Assembly: GCA_020725465.1 (NCBI GenBank) | Contig: DYEY01000024.1 | Coordinates: 45,069 to 109,068 of the forward strand | Length of the DNA: 64,000 nt | Direction: 5' to 3' | From: Dethiobacter sp. | Lineage (GTDB): Bacteria; Bacillota; Dethiobacteria; Dethiobacterales; Dethiobacteraceae | In this document: piece by piece, positions 1 through 9,593 of the stretch | Layout: every line of letters begins with the position of its first letter | Numbering within the stretch: position 1 is the first letter of the stretch | The notes under the pieces: model-generated | Database searches by the model: none | Seen by the model: the letters and a program-made list of their open reading frames with translations, nothing else | Told to the model about the DNA's origin: nothing | Translations under genes and position numbers: made by a program

Positions 1-60
1 AGCACTCCCGGTGGCGGCTCTACTTTTACCGTGGAGCTGCCGGTGGCCGATGGCCACTGA
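1..60 (+). CDS. C-terminal end of a sensor histidine kinase (partial)
   Basis: Only the last 19 codons are inside the window. They read STPGGGSTFTVELPV and then a short tail ending in TGA. A glycine-rich turn followed by F-x-V-x-L-P is how HATPase_c domains of membrane sensor kinases usually end. The rest of the gene lies to the left, so neither the signal sensed nor the partner regulator can be named. A U-tract hairpin follows directly, so this is the end of its transcript. Confidence 0.6.
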   Translation, partial: STPGGGSTFTVELPVADGH

Positions 61-64
61 AGAC

Positions 65-89
65 AAAAAAAGGCCGGAAGGCTTTTTTT
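65..89 (+). terminator. Intrinsic terminator after the kinase fragment
   Basis: A short GCC-GGAA-GGC hairpin is flanked by seven A on the left and seven T on the right, starting 5 nt after the stop codon. It separates the kinase transcript from cphBA. Confidence 0.7.
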
Positions 90-174
90 GTTGAACTTTT
101 GCTGCGGCACCGGGTCCGCATATTTTTTGTCTTCCGGGAAATTCTAATTATTGCTGTTGGTGCCGGAGGTGTAA

Positions 175-1017
175 ATGGTGGGCAACAAAGCCGGCGGCTG
201 CCTGGTTATTATCGGCGGTGCCGAAGATAAAAACGGGGATTGCGTTATCCTGCGCGAGTTTGTGCGCCTTGCCGGCGGCAAAAAAGCAAGGCTGACCGTG
301 CTTACAACCGCCAGCGAAAATCCCGGGGCTGGTGCTGAATACCGGCGGATTTTCCTTGACCTTGGTGCACAGGAGGCTGTGGTGCTGGCGGTGCGCCACC
401 GGGTTGAGGCCTCGGACAAAAAGAGCCTGTCCGTAATCAGGGAAAGCAGCGGCATTTTTTTTACAGGCGGGGACCAGCTGCGCATAACGGGAATCCTGGG
501 CGGCAGCGCGCTGGGGCTTGCCCTGCTGGAATCATACCGGAAGGGTGCCGTAATGGCTGGTACCAGCGCCGGCGCCTCGGTGATGAGCGGGACAATGCTG
601 GTGGGCGGAGGCAGCGATGAAACGCCGAAAAAGGAGATTATCAGGATGGCGCCGGGTCTGGGGTTGCTTCAGGATGCGGTTGTGGACCAGCATTTCGCAC
701 AGCGCGGCAGAATAGGGCGCCTGCTTGCGGTGGTCGCCCATAACCCTCACATTCTTGGGGTGGGCATTGATGAAGATACAGCGGTGGTGGTTTCCCCGCA
801 CCACCGCTTCCGGGTTATCGGGTCCGGCACCGTAACGGTAATAGACGGCAGAAATATAACTTACTCCAACGTATCCGAGTCCGGAATCGGCCAGGCGCTC
901 ACCCTGACCGGTGTCTGCCTGCACATCCTGGCGCCCGGGTACGGATTTGACCTATGGGAGAGAAAGGCCTGCCTGGAATGCCGCAAGGAGGAAAATCCGC
1001 CAGATGAGGATTATTGA
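175..1017 (+). CDS. cphB: Cyanophycinase
   Basis: Peptidase family S51 enzyme of 280 residues that releases beta-Asp-Arg dipeptides from the storage polymer cyanophycin in the cytoplasm. The nucleophile motif GTSAGAS is present with the serine at about residue 131, and the IIGGAEDK start and FTGGDQ loop are typical of the family. ATG at 175 is preceded by GGAGGTG. The 3' end overlaps cphA by 14 bp, so the degrading and synthesising enzymes are probably co-transcribed and translationally coupled. The length is normal for the family. Confidence 0.93.
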   Translation: MVGNKAGGCLVIIGGAEDKNGDCVILREFVRLAGGKKARLTVLTTASENPGAGAEYRRIFLDLGAQEAVVLAVRHRVEASDKKSLSVIRESSGIFFTGGDQLRITGILGGSALGLALLESYRKGAVMAGTSAGASVMSGTMLVGGGSDETPKKEIIRMAPGLGLLQDAVVDQHFAQRGRIGRLLAVVAHNPHILGVGIDEDTAVVVSPHHRFRVIGSGTVTVIDGRNITYSNVSESGIGQALTLTGVCLHILAPGYGFDLWERKACLECRKEENPPDEDY

Positions 1018-3703
1018 TATTGTTTTTCTGGAGGGCCGGAATATTTACAGCCACCGGCCTGTAATCAGGATACGCCTTGACCCGGGCCGGTGGCGTGATT
1101 TCCGTACCAGCCAAAACCCGCAGCTGGTTGAAAAACTGCTCCGGCTCATGCCCGGCCTTGCGGATCACCACTGTTCCCGCGGGCGACCCGGCGGGTTTTT
1201 GGAACGGCTGGCTGAAGGCACCTATCCCGGTCACGTGGTGGAACACGTGTTCCTGGAGCTTCAGGAAAGAGCAGGCCTTGGCACAACTTATGGTAAAACT
1301 GTTTCCGCCCCCGGCGGACAGGTAGACATAATATGTCAGTACCGCTGCCGCGAAGCAGCGGAATATTTGGCGGGTGCAGCAGTTAACCTGGTCAGTTCGG
1401 TGTTGGCAGGAGGCGGGCAAGACCCCGGTGAATTGGTGGAGCAGGCCAAAAAACTGGCCGACTTTTATATGCCGGGTCCCAGTACCAACTCTATACTAAA
1501 GGCAGCCCGTCGTCGCGGCATACCGGTTACCCTGCTTGAGGCGGGCACCAGCTTGTACCGTCTTGGCAACGGCAGGTATCAAAAACGCATTGAAGCCAGC
1601 ATTTCGGAAAATACCGGGAGCATAGCTGTGGACATAGCATGCAGCAAGCAACTGACAAAGAAACTGCTGCGCCTGCAGGGCTTGCCCGTCCCCTGCGGCG
1701 GATTGGCGGCAACGGAGGAAGAGGCGGTGAAAATCGCCTCTGAACTGGGCTTTCCTGTTGTGCTGAAGCCGGAAAAAGGTAACCAGGGCAGGGGGGTTTC
1801 CCTGAACATCAACAGTGAGCAGGAGCTGAAGCCGGCCTTTAAACAGGCAGCCGCTTTCGGTGGTGGCGTGCTTGTGGAAAAATTTCTGCATGGCCGGAAC
1901 TACCGCCTGCTGGTGATAAACAATGAGCTGGTTGCGGCGGCGGAAAGGATCCCGGCCCATGTTATCGGTGACGGTTTCCGGACGGTCAGTGAATTAATCG
2001 AGAAGGCCAACCGGGACCCGTTGCGCGGGGTTGGCCATGAGAAGCCGCTGACCAAAATACTGGTGGACGAAATTACCGGCATGGTTCTCGGTAAGCAGGG
2101 GCTGACGCCGGAAAGTGTGGTTGCGCCCGGCCGGACCGTTTACCTGCGCGAAAGCGCCAACCTTTCCACCGGCGGTATCGCCTGTGATGTGACGGAGTGG
2201 GTGCACCCGCTACAGGCGGAGCTGGCTGTTATGGCCGCCAGGATAGTAGGCCTTGATATTGCCGGTGTCGACCTGGTGATGGCGGATATTGCACAGGCGC
2301 CCGAGGGACAGAATGGTGGGATTATTGAGGTTAATGCCGCTCCCGGCCTGCGGATGCACCTTTTCCCCAGCCAGGGCAGGGGCCGGGAGGTGGGAGAAAA
2401 AATTGTGGAGATGCTTTTCCCACCCTCACTTCCCTGCCGGATGCCGGTCATCAGTGTTACCGGGACCAACGGTAAGACTACCACCACCCGTATGATAGAG
2501 TACGTGCTGCGCCACCAGGGCTGCTTTACCGGCATGTGCTGCACAGACGGCGTTTATATCGGGGGAAAAAAGACAAGGAGCGGCGACTTTACCGGACCGG
2601 TCGGGGCGGAATGTGTTCTCGGCCACCCCCAGGTGGAAGCGGCTGTCCTGGAGACGGCGCGGGGAGGGATAATCCGCCGCGGGCTGGGCTACGACCGCGC
2701 GGACGTGGCGGTGGTCACCAATATCCGCGACGACCACCTGGGGCAGGACGGCATCGAAACCCTGGATGATCTTTTCCATGTCAAAAGCCTGGTGGCGGAG
2801 GCGGTTTATCCCGGTGGAGCGGCGGTGCTCAACGCTGACGACTCACTGGTCTGCGAGTTGTCCAGCCGTGTACACGCAGAAAAAATTTATACCAGCATGA
2901 AAAACGAGAATATCGTGGTGCGCAGGCACCTGGGCGCCGGCGGCAGGGCTGTTTTTATCCGTCGCGGCACTGTACTGGCAGCCCAGGGCTACCGTACCGT
3001 TATCGTGGGGCGGGTCAGGGATTTTCCCGTTACTTTGGGTGGGAAGGCCAACCATCTGGCGGAAAACCTGCTTTTGGCCCTGGCAGCCTGTTGGGGCCAC
3101 GGTATCCCGCCGCGGCAGGCCGGCTTCTTCCTGCGCAGATTCGGGGAAGACCCGCAAGATAACCCGGGCCGCGCCAACCTGTTTTACCTCGGAGGATACC
3201 GGGTGCTGGTCGATTATGGCCACAACCCCGACGGGTTTGTCAAAACCGGCGAGTTGGCGCGCAAACTGAGGCCGCGCCGGATTATCGCGGTAATCGGCAT
3301 ACCGGGTGACAGGGAGGACAGGCTGGCCATCGAAGCAGGCCGGGCGGCGGGCGCCTGCTTTGATGTGCTGGTGATAAAGGAGGATGACGACCTCCGGGGC
3401 AGAAAGTCTGGTGAAGTGGCGCGGCTTCTGTTCAGGGGTGCTGTGGAGTCAGGGTTTCCCGTGGGGAGAATAACTGTAATCAGCGATGAAAGTGAAGCGG
3501 TAAAAAGAGCTTTGGATATGGCTGTCCAGCGCGACCTGGTGGTGATATTTTACGAAAAGTTGGACAGAGTGCTGGCAGAATTGAAGAGGCGCGGGGCGGC
3601 AGGCGTAAGGACCGGTGCTGCCTGCCCGGACGCCGGGTGTGAAAAAATTGATGGGCCGGCCTCCGGCAATTATGCAGGAATTACCGTTGAAGGAGGCGAA
3701 TAA
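1004..3703 (+). CDS. cphA: Cyanophycin synthetase
   Basis: ATP-dependent ligase that extends multi-L-arginyl-poly-L-aspartate, a nitrogen and carbon store. With ATG 1004 the protein has 899 residues, as expected. The order is an N-terminal domain, an ATP-grasp domain at roughly 210-480, and a Mur-ligase-like domain whose P-loop GTNGKTTTT lies near residue 487. An upstream in-frame start exists at 911, but AAGGAGG at 985-991 and the cphB boundary favour ATG 1004. The pair cphB-cphA forms a two-gene cyanophycin unit; in a sporulating anaerobe it could supply amino acids during sporulation (inference). Confidence 0.94.
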   Translation: MRIIDIVFLEGRNIYSHRPVIRIRLDPGRWRDFRTSQNPQLVEKLLRLMPGLADHHCSRGRPGGFLERLAEGTYPGHVVEHVFLELQERAGLGTTYGKTVSAPGGQVDIICQYRCREAAEYLAGAAVNLVSSVLAGGGQDPGELVEQAKKLADFYMPGPSTNSILKAARRRGIPVTLLEAGTSLYRLGNGRYQKRIEASISENTGSIAVDIACSKQLTKKLLRLQGLPVPCGGLAATEEEAVKIASELGFPVVLKPEKGNQGRGVSLNINSEQELKPAFKQAAAFGGGVLVEKFLHGRNYRLLVINNELVAAAERIPAHVIGDGFRTVSELIEKANRDPLRGVGHEKPLTKILVDEITGMVLGKQGLTPESVVAPGRTVYLRESANLSTGGIACDVTEWVHPLQAELAVMAARIVGLDIAGVDLVMADIAQAPEGQNGGIIEVNAAPGLRMHLFPSQGRGREVGEKIVEMLFPPSLPCRMPVISVTGTNGKTTTTRMIEYVLRHQGCFTGMCCTDGVYIGGKKTRSGDFTGPVGAECVLGHPQVEAAVLETARGGIIRRGLGYDRADVAVVTNIRDDHLGQDGIETLDDLFHVKSLVAEAVYPGGAAVLNADDSLVCELSSRVHAEKIYTSMKNENIVVRRHLGAGGRAVFIRRGTVLAAQGYRTVIVGRVRDFPVTLGGKANHLAENLLLALAACWGHGIPPRQAGFFLRRFGEDPQDNPGRANLFYLGGYRVLVDYGHNPDGFVKTGELARKLRPRRIIAVIGIPGDREDRLAIEAGRAAGACFDVLVIKEDDDLRGRKSGEVARLLFRGAVESGFPVGRITVISDESEAVKRALDMAVQRDLVVIFYEKLDRVLAELKRRGAAGVRTGAACPDAGCEKIDGPASGNYAGITVEGGE

Positions 3704-3733
3704 AGCGCTTATTGCCTCCAGAGGCGGGTTGTT

Positions 3734-4612
3734 ATGTGCATAACGGAGCAAGCATACGCTAAAATTAACCTTTACCTCGGCATTAAAGGCAGGCGGCCCG
3801 ATGGCTACCACGAAATAGAAACAGTTTTTCAGTCCCTTTCCCTGCATGATACGCTGAGGTTTGAGAAAGCCGCCAAGGGCGGCCTTTCACTGTCTGTGAG
3901 CGGTCCGAACCTCCCCGGCGGCCCGGACAATCTGGCCTGGCGGGCCGCGGTGGCTTTGCGGGAGCACTGTGGTGTAACAGCGGGCGTCAAAATCCACCTG
4001 ATCAAAAAAATACCGGTGGCTGCCGGGCTTGGCGGAGGCAGCAGCGACGCTGCGGCTGTGTTAAGAGGCCTTTGCCGTCTTTGGCGGCTGCCGGTGAAGA
4101 CAGACGTGCTGTATCGCCTGGCAGGGGAGCTGGGTTCTGACGTGCCTTTCTGCCTTGAAGGCGGGACCGCCCTGGGACTGGGCAGGGGAGAAGTGCTGGA
4201 AAGGCTTGATCCGCTGCCCCCGTTTTTTGTGGTGTTGGCCAATCCCGGCTTCCACCTGTCTGCTGCCGCTGTCTATTCCCTTTATAACCCTGACGGTGAC
4301 ATTTTGCAGCCCGGCATTGCAGCAATGCTTCTCGCCATTAAACGGGGTGACCGGGAGGCAATAGCCAGGCTGCTTTTTAACAGTCTGGAGGGGCCGGCCT
4401 TCAGGCTACAGCCCGGCCTGATCGGCTTAAAAGAAAAAATGGCTGCCGCGGGGGCGGCACTTATGAGCGGAAGCGGACCTACCGTATTCGCCCTCTTTCC
4501 GGAGAGAAGGGAAGCGCAACAACTTTTCAGGGAGCTGAGGGGAAGGGGAATCAGCGCCTGGCTGGCTAAAACCCGGCCCGGCGCCCTACTGGAGGTACAG
4601 GCACATGTATGA
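3734..4612 (+). CDS. ispE: 4-diphosphocytidyl-2-C-methyl-D-erythritol kinase
   Basis: GHMP-family kinase of the non-mevalonate isoprenoid pathway. It phosphorylates the 2-hydroxyl of CDP-methylerythritol. The start AYAKINLYLGI, the RRPDGYHEI box and the ATP loop PVAAGLGGGSSDAA are diagnostic, and a second GSGPTVF motif lies near the C-terminus. At 292 residues it is full length. It begins 30 bp after cphA and overlaps the next gene by 8 bp. Confidence 0.95.
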   Translation: MCITEQAYAKINLYLGIKGRRPDGYHEIETVFQSLSLHDTLRFEKAAKGGLSLSVSGPNLPGGPDNLAWRAAVALREHCGVTAGVKIHLIKKIPVAAGLGGGSSDAAAVLRGLCRLWRLPVKTDVLYRLAGELGSDVPFCLEGGTALGLGRGEVLERLDPLPPFFVVLANPGFHLSAAAVYSLYNPDGDILQPGIAAMLLAIKRGDREAIARLLFNSLEGPAFRLQPGLIGLKEKMAAAGAALMSGSGPTVFALFPERREAQQLFRELRGRGISAWLAKTRPGALLEVQAHV

Positions 4613-5357
4613 TGTGGTGGTCCTGGCAGGCACGGGCAAACCAGGTGAACTGACCAGGAGCGAAGGGGTGGACAACAAAGCTTTTATCCGGGTCAGCGGT
4701 AAAACCCTGCTCGCTTATACTCTGGAAGCGTTGCGTTCGTCACCTCTGACCGGCCGGATTGTGGTGGTGGGTCCGAAGGCCGGGCTCATGCCGCTGGCCG
4801 CAGCCTTTGGGTTTACACCGGTTGAGGAAAAAGGGAGCCTTCCCCTGAATATCCTGGCCGGATTCCATGCCCTGGCCCCCAGCCGGCACTTCCTCCTGGT
4901 GTCGGCGGACATACCTTTTCTTACCGGTGAAGCGCTGGAAGATTTCCTGTCCCGCTGCCAGCCGTTTGACCGGGACTTCTACTATCCCATCGTGGCCAGG
5001 GCTGACGTTGAGAAAAGCTTTCCCGGCACGAAAAGGACTTATGTCCGCCTCAGAGAAGGGGTTTTCACCGGTGGCAATCTTTTCCTGGTTAACCCCGCGG
5101 TGGTGGAAGAGGGTGTGGCGCGCTTTGACAGGTTTTTTGAACTGCGCAAAAGCCCGCTTAAGCTCCTGGCGGCGCTTGGTCCCGTCTTTGTGATCAAATT
5201 CCTGTGCCGGGTTCTGGCCATCAGCGAGCTGGAGAAAAAAATCCCTTTGCTGCTTGGGATTTCCGGCAAGGCGGTCATAACTCCCTATGCCGGAATCGGC
5301 ACTGATGTTGATAAACCAAGCGACCTGGAACTGATTCGGGCCCGGTTCAAACTGTAA
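4605..5357 (+). CDS. MobA-like nucleotidyltransferase of unknown substrate
   Basis: A 250-residue NTP_transf_3-type protein. The N-terminus VVVLAGTGKPGELTRSEG is a modified nucleotidyltransferase loop (the usual form is LAGG-x-S-x-RMG), followed by NKAFIRVSGKTLL and a later SADIPFLT metal-binding segment. This fold transfers nucleotidyl groups to sugars, polyols or molybdopterin. The real mobA is at 47.1 kb, so this copy probably acts on another substrate. It starts inside the end of ispE, which suggests coupling; isoprenoid or cell-envelope metabolism is only an inference. Confidence 0.7.
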   Translation: MYDVVVLAGTGKPGELTRSEGVDNKAFIRVSGKTLLAYTLEALRSSPLTGRIVVVGPKAGLMPLAAAFGFTPVEEKGSLPLNILAGFHALAPSRHFLLVSADIPFLTGEALEDFLSRCQPFDRDFYYPIVARADVEKSFPGTKRTYVRLREGVFTGGNLFLVNPAVVEEGVARFDRFFELRKSPLKLLAALGPVFVIKFLCRVLAISELEKKIPLLLGISGKAVITPYAGIGTDVDKPSDLELIRARFKL

Positions 5358-5388
5358 CTATAAGATTTCTTTATCCCCTCCCTTTAGC

Positions 5389-5414
5389 AGGAATTTTCCG
5401 ACTTGTGTAGAAAT
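5389..5414 (+). promoter_or_regulatory. Candidate sigma-H promoter of spoVG
   Basis: AGGAATT (5389-5395), an 11-nt spacer, then GTAGAAAT (5407-5414). This follows the sigma-H pattern and the layout I recall for the B. subtilis spoVG promoter (AGGATTT, N11, GTGGAAT). The position, 43 bp upstream of the spoVG ATG, fits. Confidence 0.6.
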
Positions 5415-5423
5415 ATCACAAGT
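5401..5423. repeat. Inverted repeat overlapping the spoVG promoter -10
   Basis: ACTTGTG (5401-5407), nine bases, then CACAAGT (5417-5423): a perfect 7-bp inverted repeat that contains the proposed sigma-H -10 element. It could be a repressor operator or a 5' leader hairpin. Confidence 0.5.
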
Positions 5424-5456
5424 GCCAGCTAACGTAACGGGAAAGGCGGTGAGAAC

Positions 5457-5732
5457 ATGAGAGTTACCGACGTCAGAATCAGAAAGATGAACTATGACGG
5501 TAAAATGAAAGCCATAGTTTCCATCACGCTGGACGAGCAGTTTGTAGTCCATGATGTGCGTGTAATTGAAGGAAACAACGGGCTGTTTGTCGCCATGCCC
5601 AGCAAACGGACACCGGACGGCGAATTTAAGGATATCGCCCACCCGATTACTTCTGCGACACGTGAAATTATCCAGTCAGCCGTATTGGCCGCATACACCA
5701 TGGAGCTGGAGAAAGAATTGGTCGGTGCATAA
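5457..5732 (+). CDS. spoVG: SpoVG, sporulation-associated regulatory protein
   Basis: A 91-residue protein matching SpoVG over its whole length: [10 protein letters not shown], then [20 protein letters not shown], then FKDIAHPI. SpoVG is a small nucleic-acid-binding regulator that affects asymmetric septation, among other processes. AAAGGCGGTGA precedes ATG 5457. A strong terminator follows at once, so the gene can form a monocistronic message from its own promoter. Confidence 0.96.
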   Translation: MRVTDVRIRKMNYDGKMKAIVSITLDEQFVVHDVRVIEGNNGLFVAMPSKRTPDGEFKDIAHPITSATREIIQSAVLAAYTMELEKELVGA

Positions 5733-5757
5733 AAAGGGAGCAGTTGCTCCCTTTTTT
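5733..5757 (+). terminator. Intrinsic terminator of spoVG
   Basis: AAAGGGAGCA-GT-TGCTCCCTTT, a perfect 10-bp stem, then more T residues, immediately after the spoVG stop. Confidence 0.9.
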
Positions 5758-5812
5758 TATTTTTTATACAATGGAGGGGGATACTTGTTTTAACGAAAGC
5801 GAGGTTGGTCTG

Positions 5813-7195
5813 TTGAAGGAAGATGTGACGGCGGTTATACTGGCGGCCGGGGAAGGCAAAAGGATGAAATCAGGTTTGCCCAAGGTGCTGCACTCTTTCC
5901 TGGGCCGCACGCTCCTGGAACACGTGATGGCCGCGGCGCTCCCTGTCAGCCGCAACCAGGTGGTGGTGATAGGGCGCGGTGGGGAGGCGGTAATGGCTGC
6001 CCTGGGGGAAGGCGTCACCTATGCCTGGCAGGAAAAGCAGCTTGGCACCGGCCATGCCGTAATGCAGGCGCTGCCGCACCTGCCCGCAGAAGGGACGGTG
6101 CTTATCCTATATGGTGATGTGCCGCTTCTGGATACAGCCACGCTAAAGAAGCTTTTGGCCCACCACCACAGCGGAGGGTTCGCCGCCACCGTACTGACCG
6201 CCCGCGTACCGGATGCCACGGGATACGGCCGCATTGTGCGGTCAGAGTCCGGCAGCCTTTTAAATATAGTTGAGGAGAAAGATGCTACGGCAGCGGAGAA
6301 GGATATTGGGGAGATTAACACCGGCACTTATGCCTTTGCAGCGGCAGCGCTCCGGGAGGCGCTGGGGGGAATTGGCCAGGACAATACACAGGGAGAATAT
6401 TATCTCACAGACTGTATCGGGGTACTGGTCAAAAAAGGATATAACGTAGCGGCCCACCTCATGCCTGACTACAGGCTGGCTCTGGGCGTCAATGACCGGA
6501 AGCAGCTGGCGGAAGCGGCGGCTCTTATGCGCGACAGGATTAACAGCGGGCTGATGGCGGAGGGAGTAACCATAAACGATCCCTCCTCCACTTACGTCGA
6601 TGTTACTGTGAGCGTGGGGGGCGATACTGTCCTTTTGCCAAACACTATCCTTTCCGGTCGTACCACGGTGGGTGAAAGGTGTACCATTGGCCCCTTCACC
6701 GAGATAAGCGACTCCCGGTTGGGCAATGGTGTTGTGGTCCGCCATTCGGTGGTCAGCGGCTCTGTTCTGGAAGATGGTGTTACGGTGGGCCCCTTTGCGC
6801 ACCTGCGCCCGGAAACACGCCTGGGACGCCACGTTAAAGTTGGGGATTTTGTGGAAATCAAGAAATCTGAGGTGGGAGAGGGCAGTAAAATTCCCCACTT
6901 GTCCTATGTGGGCGATGCGGTGGTGGGGAAAAGTGTCAACCTGGGAGCGGGGGCTATCGTAGTAAACTATGACGGCCGCAAAAAATACGAAACGCAAATC
7001 GACGACGGAGCATTTGTGGGGTGCAACAGCAACCTGGTGGCCCCGCTTCACATCGGCAAAGGAGCTTTTGTGGCCGCCGGGTCCACGGTTACCAGGGATG
7101 TTCCCCCGGGAGCGCTGGCCCTGTCGCGGGCCGAGCAGGTAAACAAACCGAATCTGGCCCGGCGGTTTTTAAAGAAAGAACCCGGTGAAAAATAG
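5813..7195 (+). CDS. glmU: Bifunctional UDP-GlcNAc pyrophosphorylase / GlcN-1-P acetyltransferase
   Basis: Makes UDP-N-acetylglucosamine for peptidoglycan and teichoic acid. The N-terminal uridylyltransferase domain opens with [20 protein letters not shown] and has the LYGDVPLL metal site. The C-terminal half (from about residue 250) is a hexapeptide-repeat left-handed beta helix with SYVGDAVVG and [14 protein letters not shown] 5813 is preferred because GAGGT lies 7 nt upstream and the product then has the normal 460 residues; the upstream ATG 5771 has no ribosome site and sits in the tail of the spoVG terminator. Confidence 0.95.
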   Translation: MKEDVTAVILAAGEGKRMKSGLPKVLHSFLGRTLLEHVMAAALPVSRNQVVVIGRGGEAVMAALGEGVTYAWQEKQLGTGHAVMQALPHLPAEGTVLILYGDVPLLDTATLKKLLAHHHSGGFAATVLTARVPDATGYGRIVRSESGSLLNIVEEKDATAAEKDIGEINTGTYAFAAAALREALGGIGQDNTQGEYYLTDCIGVLVKKGYNVAAHLMPDYRLALGVNDRKQLAEAAALMRDRINSGLMAEGVTINDPSSTYVDVTVSVGGDTVLLPNTILSGRTTVGERCTIGPFTEISDSRLGNGVVVRHSVVSGSVLEDGVTVGPFAHLRPETRLGRHVKVGDFVEIKKSEVGEGSKIPHLSYVGDAVVGKSVNLGAGAIVVNYDGRKKYETQIDDGAFVGCNSNLVAPLHIGKGAFVAAGSTVTRDVPPGALALSRAEQVNKPNLARRFLKKEPGEK

Positions 7196-7269
7196 GTAAC
7201 GGCAGGAATCGGCATCTTTTTGGTAGAAACTACATACAGTACCGGATAAACCACTGGGAGGTAAAGTGC

Positions 7270-8214
7270 GTGTATCGAGGGCGTAAATTAAAAATCTTCA
7301 GTGGCACAGCCAACCTGCGCCTGACCCAGGAAATCGTGGAACACCTGGGGGTGCCGCTGGGCGTGGCCGAAGTGAAGCGCTTCAGTGACGGAGAGATTGC
7401 TATTTACATCGGGGAAAGCGTGCGCGGCGCGGATGTTTTTATAGTGCAGCCCATCAGCTGCCCGGCCAATGAAAACCTGATGGAGCTGTTAATTATGATG
7501 GACGCGGTCAAGCGCGCTTCGGCCAAGAGTATAAACACGGTGCTTCCCTATTACGGCTATGCCCGGCAGGACCGTAAAACCCGCGCCCGTGATCCTATCA
7601 CCGCCAAGTTGGTGGCTGATCTGCTGACCGCCGCCGGCGCCCAGAGGGTTATTGCCATGGATCTGCATGCCGGCCAGATCCAGGGTTTTTTTAATATTCC
7701 GGTGGACCACCTCCTCAGCCTGCCCATCCTGGCCAAATATTTTGAGCAAAAGGGGCTGGAGGAGGGCGTCGTGGTTTCCCCGGATATGGGTGGGGTAACC
7801 AGGGCACGCGAGCTGGCGGAGCGGCTCCACCTGCCGCTGGCCATCATAGACAAGCGGCGGCCTGAGCCCAATGTGTCCGAAGTTATGAGCATCATCGGCA
7901 ATGTCAGGGGCAAATCGGTTATTATGATAGATGATATTATTGACACGGCGGGGACTATAGCCCAGGGCGCCCAGGCGCTAATGGAATACGGCGCCAGGGA
8001 AGTTTATGCCTGTTGCACCCACCCTGTCCTTTCCGGGCCGGCGCTGGAGCGCCTGGAGCGTTCACCGGTAAAAGAACTGGTTGTCACCAACACCATTCCG
8101 GTGCCGCCGGAAAAACAGCTGGAAAAGATACGTGTTTTGTCTGTCGCCTCTCTGATTGGCGATGCCATTATCCGCATTCATGAAGAACTGTCGGTGTCCA
8201 AGCTTTTTGACTGA
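7270..8214 (+). CDS. prs: Ribose-phosphate pyrophosphokinase
   Basis: Makes PRPP from ribose-5-phosphate and ATP for nucleotide, His and Trp synthesis. The 314-residue protein has the [12 protein letters not shown] flexible loop, [11 protein letters not shown] and the PRPP loop [12 protein letters not shown]. It starts with GTG at 7270 after GGGAGGTAAAG. It follows glmU as in B. subtilis. Confidence 0.96.
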   Translation: MYRGRKLKIFSGTANLRLTQEIVEHLGVPLGVAEVKRFSDGEIAIYIGESVRGADVFIVQPISCPANENLMELLIMMDAVKRASAKSINTVLPYYGYARQDRKTRARDPITAKLVADLLTAAGAQRVIAMDLHAGQIQGFFNIPVDHLLSLPILAKYFEQKGLEEGVVVSPDMGGVTRARELAERLHLPLAIIDKRRPEPNVSEVMSIIGNVRGKSVIMIDDIIDTAGTIAQGAQALMEYGAREVYACCTHPVLSGPALERLERSPVKELVVTNTIPVPPEKQLEKIRVLSVASLIGDAIIRIHEELSVSKLFD

Positions 8215-8215
8215 C

Positions 8216-8245
8216 TGGACTATGCTCCGGCCGTTAGGGTATAAT
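8216..8245 (+). promoter_or_regulatory. Candidate sigma-A promoter of the L25 gene
   Basis: TGGACT (8216-8221), 18-nt spacer, TATAAT (8240-8245). It begins just after the prs stop and 25 bp before the next ATG. The -10 is perfect and the -35 is weak. Confidence 0.5.
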
Positions 8246-8269
8246 ACCGGGAAAAAAGGAGGACCAGAA

Positions 8270-8911
8270 ATGGAAAGTGTGCAAGTCCGGGCAAAGATAA
8301 GGCCGGTTTCCGGCAAGGGTACTCTCAGGCGGCTCCGCAGCGAAGGCTTTGTTCCAGGTATTGTTTATGGCAGGGGAAAGGAAGCGGTACCGGTGGCGGT
8401 AAACGGAAAGGACCTGGCCGGTGTTCTGGCATTGCCTACCGGGATGAATACATTGATTGACCTGGCTGTGGGCAAAGAGAGGGATACGGTCATAATAAAG
8501 GACCTGGCTAGGGAGATCCTGTTCCGGGAGCGCTACAGCCATGTGGATTTCCTGCGGATTTCCCTGGCAGAGAAGATTACGGTTCAGGTGCCTGTCCACC
8601 TCACCGGAGAACCTGAAGGGGTGAAGGAGGGGGGGATTCTCCAGCAGGCTATGCGGGAGCTGACAGTGAAGTGTTTGCCTGCAGACATACCCGAACAGAT
8701 AGAGCTGGATGTGAGTAACCTGGCTGTGGGGGAGAGCCTGACTGTGGCAGATCTTAAGGTAGGCGGCGATATGGAGATAGTAAGCGATCCGTCCGAGCTG
8801 GTGGTGACGGTGCTGGCCCCGAGAGCTGCCGGGGAAGAACCGGCGGAAGCGGGAGCGGAGGTGGAAACCGGGCGACCGGAAGAGGACAGGGAAAACGGGG
8901 AAGAGAGCTGA
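8270..8911 (+). CDS. rplY: Ribosomal protein bL25, CTC (long) form
   Basis: 5S-rRNA-binding ribosomal protein with a C-terminal TL5/CTC extension, 213 residues. The L25 core (VRPVSGKGTLRRLRSEGFVPG pattern, shortened here to RLRSEGFVPGIVYG) is followed by the beta domain and an acidic Glu-rich tail. ATG 8270 with AAAGGAGGA is chosen; a longer in-frame reading from 8156 would overlap prs and lacks a ribosome site. The orthologue Ctc is a general stress protein in B. subtilis. Confidence 0.94.
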   Translation: MESVQVRAKIRPVSGKGTLRRLRSEGFVPGIVYGRGKEAVPVAVNGKDLAGVLALPTGMNTLIDLAVGKERDTVIIKDLAREILFRERYSHVDFLRISLAEKITVQVPVHLTGEPEGVKEGGILQQAMRELTVKCLPADIPEQIELDVSNLAVGESLTVADLKVGGDMEIVSDPSELVVTVLAPRAAGEEPAEAGAEVETGRPEEDRENGEES

Positions 8912-8917
8912 AAAACC

Positions 8918-9478
8918 GTGATTATTGTTCTGGGGCTCGGTAATCCGGGTCCCCGCTACCTTTTAACACGGCATAATATTGGGTTTCGGGTGATAGACAC
9001 CCTGGCCGCGCAGTACCGGATACCCCTTTATAAGGCCGGGTACCATTCTTATTTCGGCCGGGGGCAGGCTGGCGGATCAGAAGTGCTGCTGGCCAAGCCC
9101 ATGACCTATATGAACCGCAGCGGTCTGGCCGCTCTGGCTTTGTGCCGGGCATTTAACGTGCCGACCTCCGCATTGCTGGTTGTTTATGATGATCTGGACC
9201 TGCCCCCGGGTAAAATACGGTTGCGGCCGCGGGGCGGCAGCGGCGGGCATAAAGGGCTGGAATCGGTTATCTGTCACCTGCGCAGTGAAGAATTTCCCCG
9301 CCTGCGTATAGGTATTGGCCGGCCGCAGGGACAGGACGCCGCCGGTTATGTTCTGGCAGAGCTGTCGGAGGAAGAAATTCTGGAGCAGGAAGTTGTTCTG
9401 AAGGCAGCGGCGGAGGCGGTGACGGTATTTGTCCGCGAAGGGATAAACACCGCCATGAATCTTTTTAATAACAGGTGA
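8918..9478 (+). CDS. pth: Peptidyl-tRNA hydrolase
   Basis: Releases peptides from dropped-off peptidyl-tRNA (SpoVC in B. subtilis). The 186-residue protein shows GLGNPGPRYLLTRHNIGF with the catalytic histidine, KPMTYMNRSG, and the GGSGGHKGLESV loop. The GTG start at 8918 gives MIIVLGLGNPG; the ribosome site is only a purine run. It is 6 bp from rplY. Confidence 0.96.
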   Translation: MIIVLGLGNPGPRYLLTRHNIGFRVIDTLAAQYRIPLYKAGYHSYFGRGQAGGSEVLLAKPMTYMNRSGLAALALCRAFNVPTSALLVVYDDLDLPPGKIRLRPRGGSGGHKGLESVICHLRSEEFPRLRIGIGRPQGQDAAGYVLAELSEEEILEQEVVLKAAAEAVTVFVREGINTAMNLFNNR

Positions 9479-9593
9479 GAGGGCTTTTTATTTTTTTGAA
9501 ATTAACTGTATTTTAAATATACCTGCAGCAGTTTCCAACCGCCCCGCAACCCTGCCCGGTGCCGCTTGGGGCTGGCGAAAGGTGGTTTCGGCA

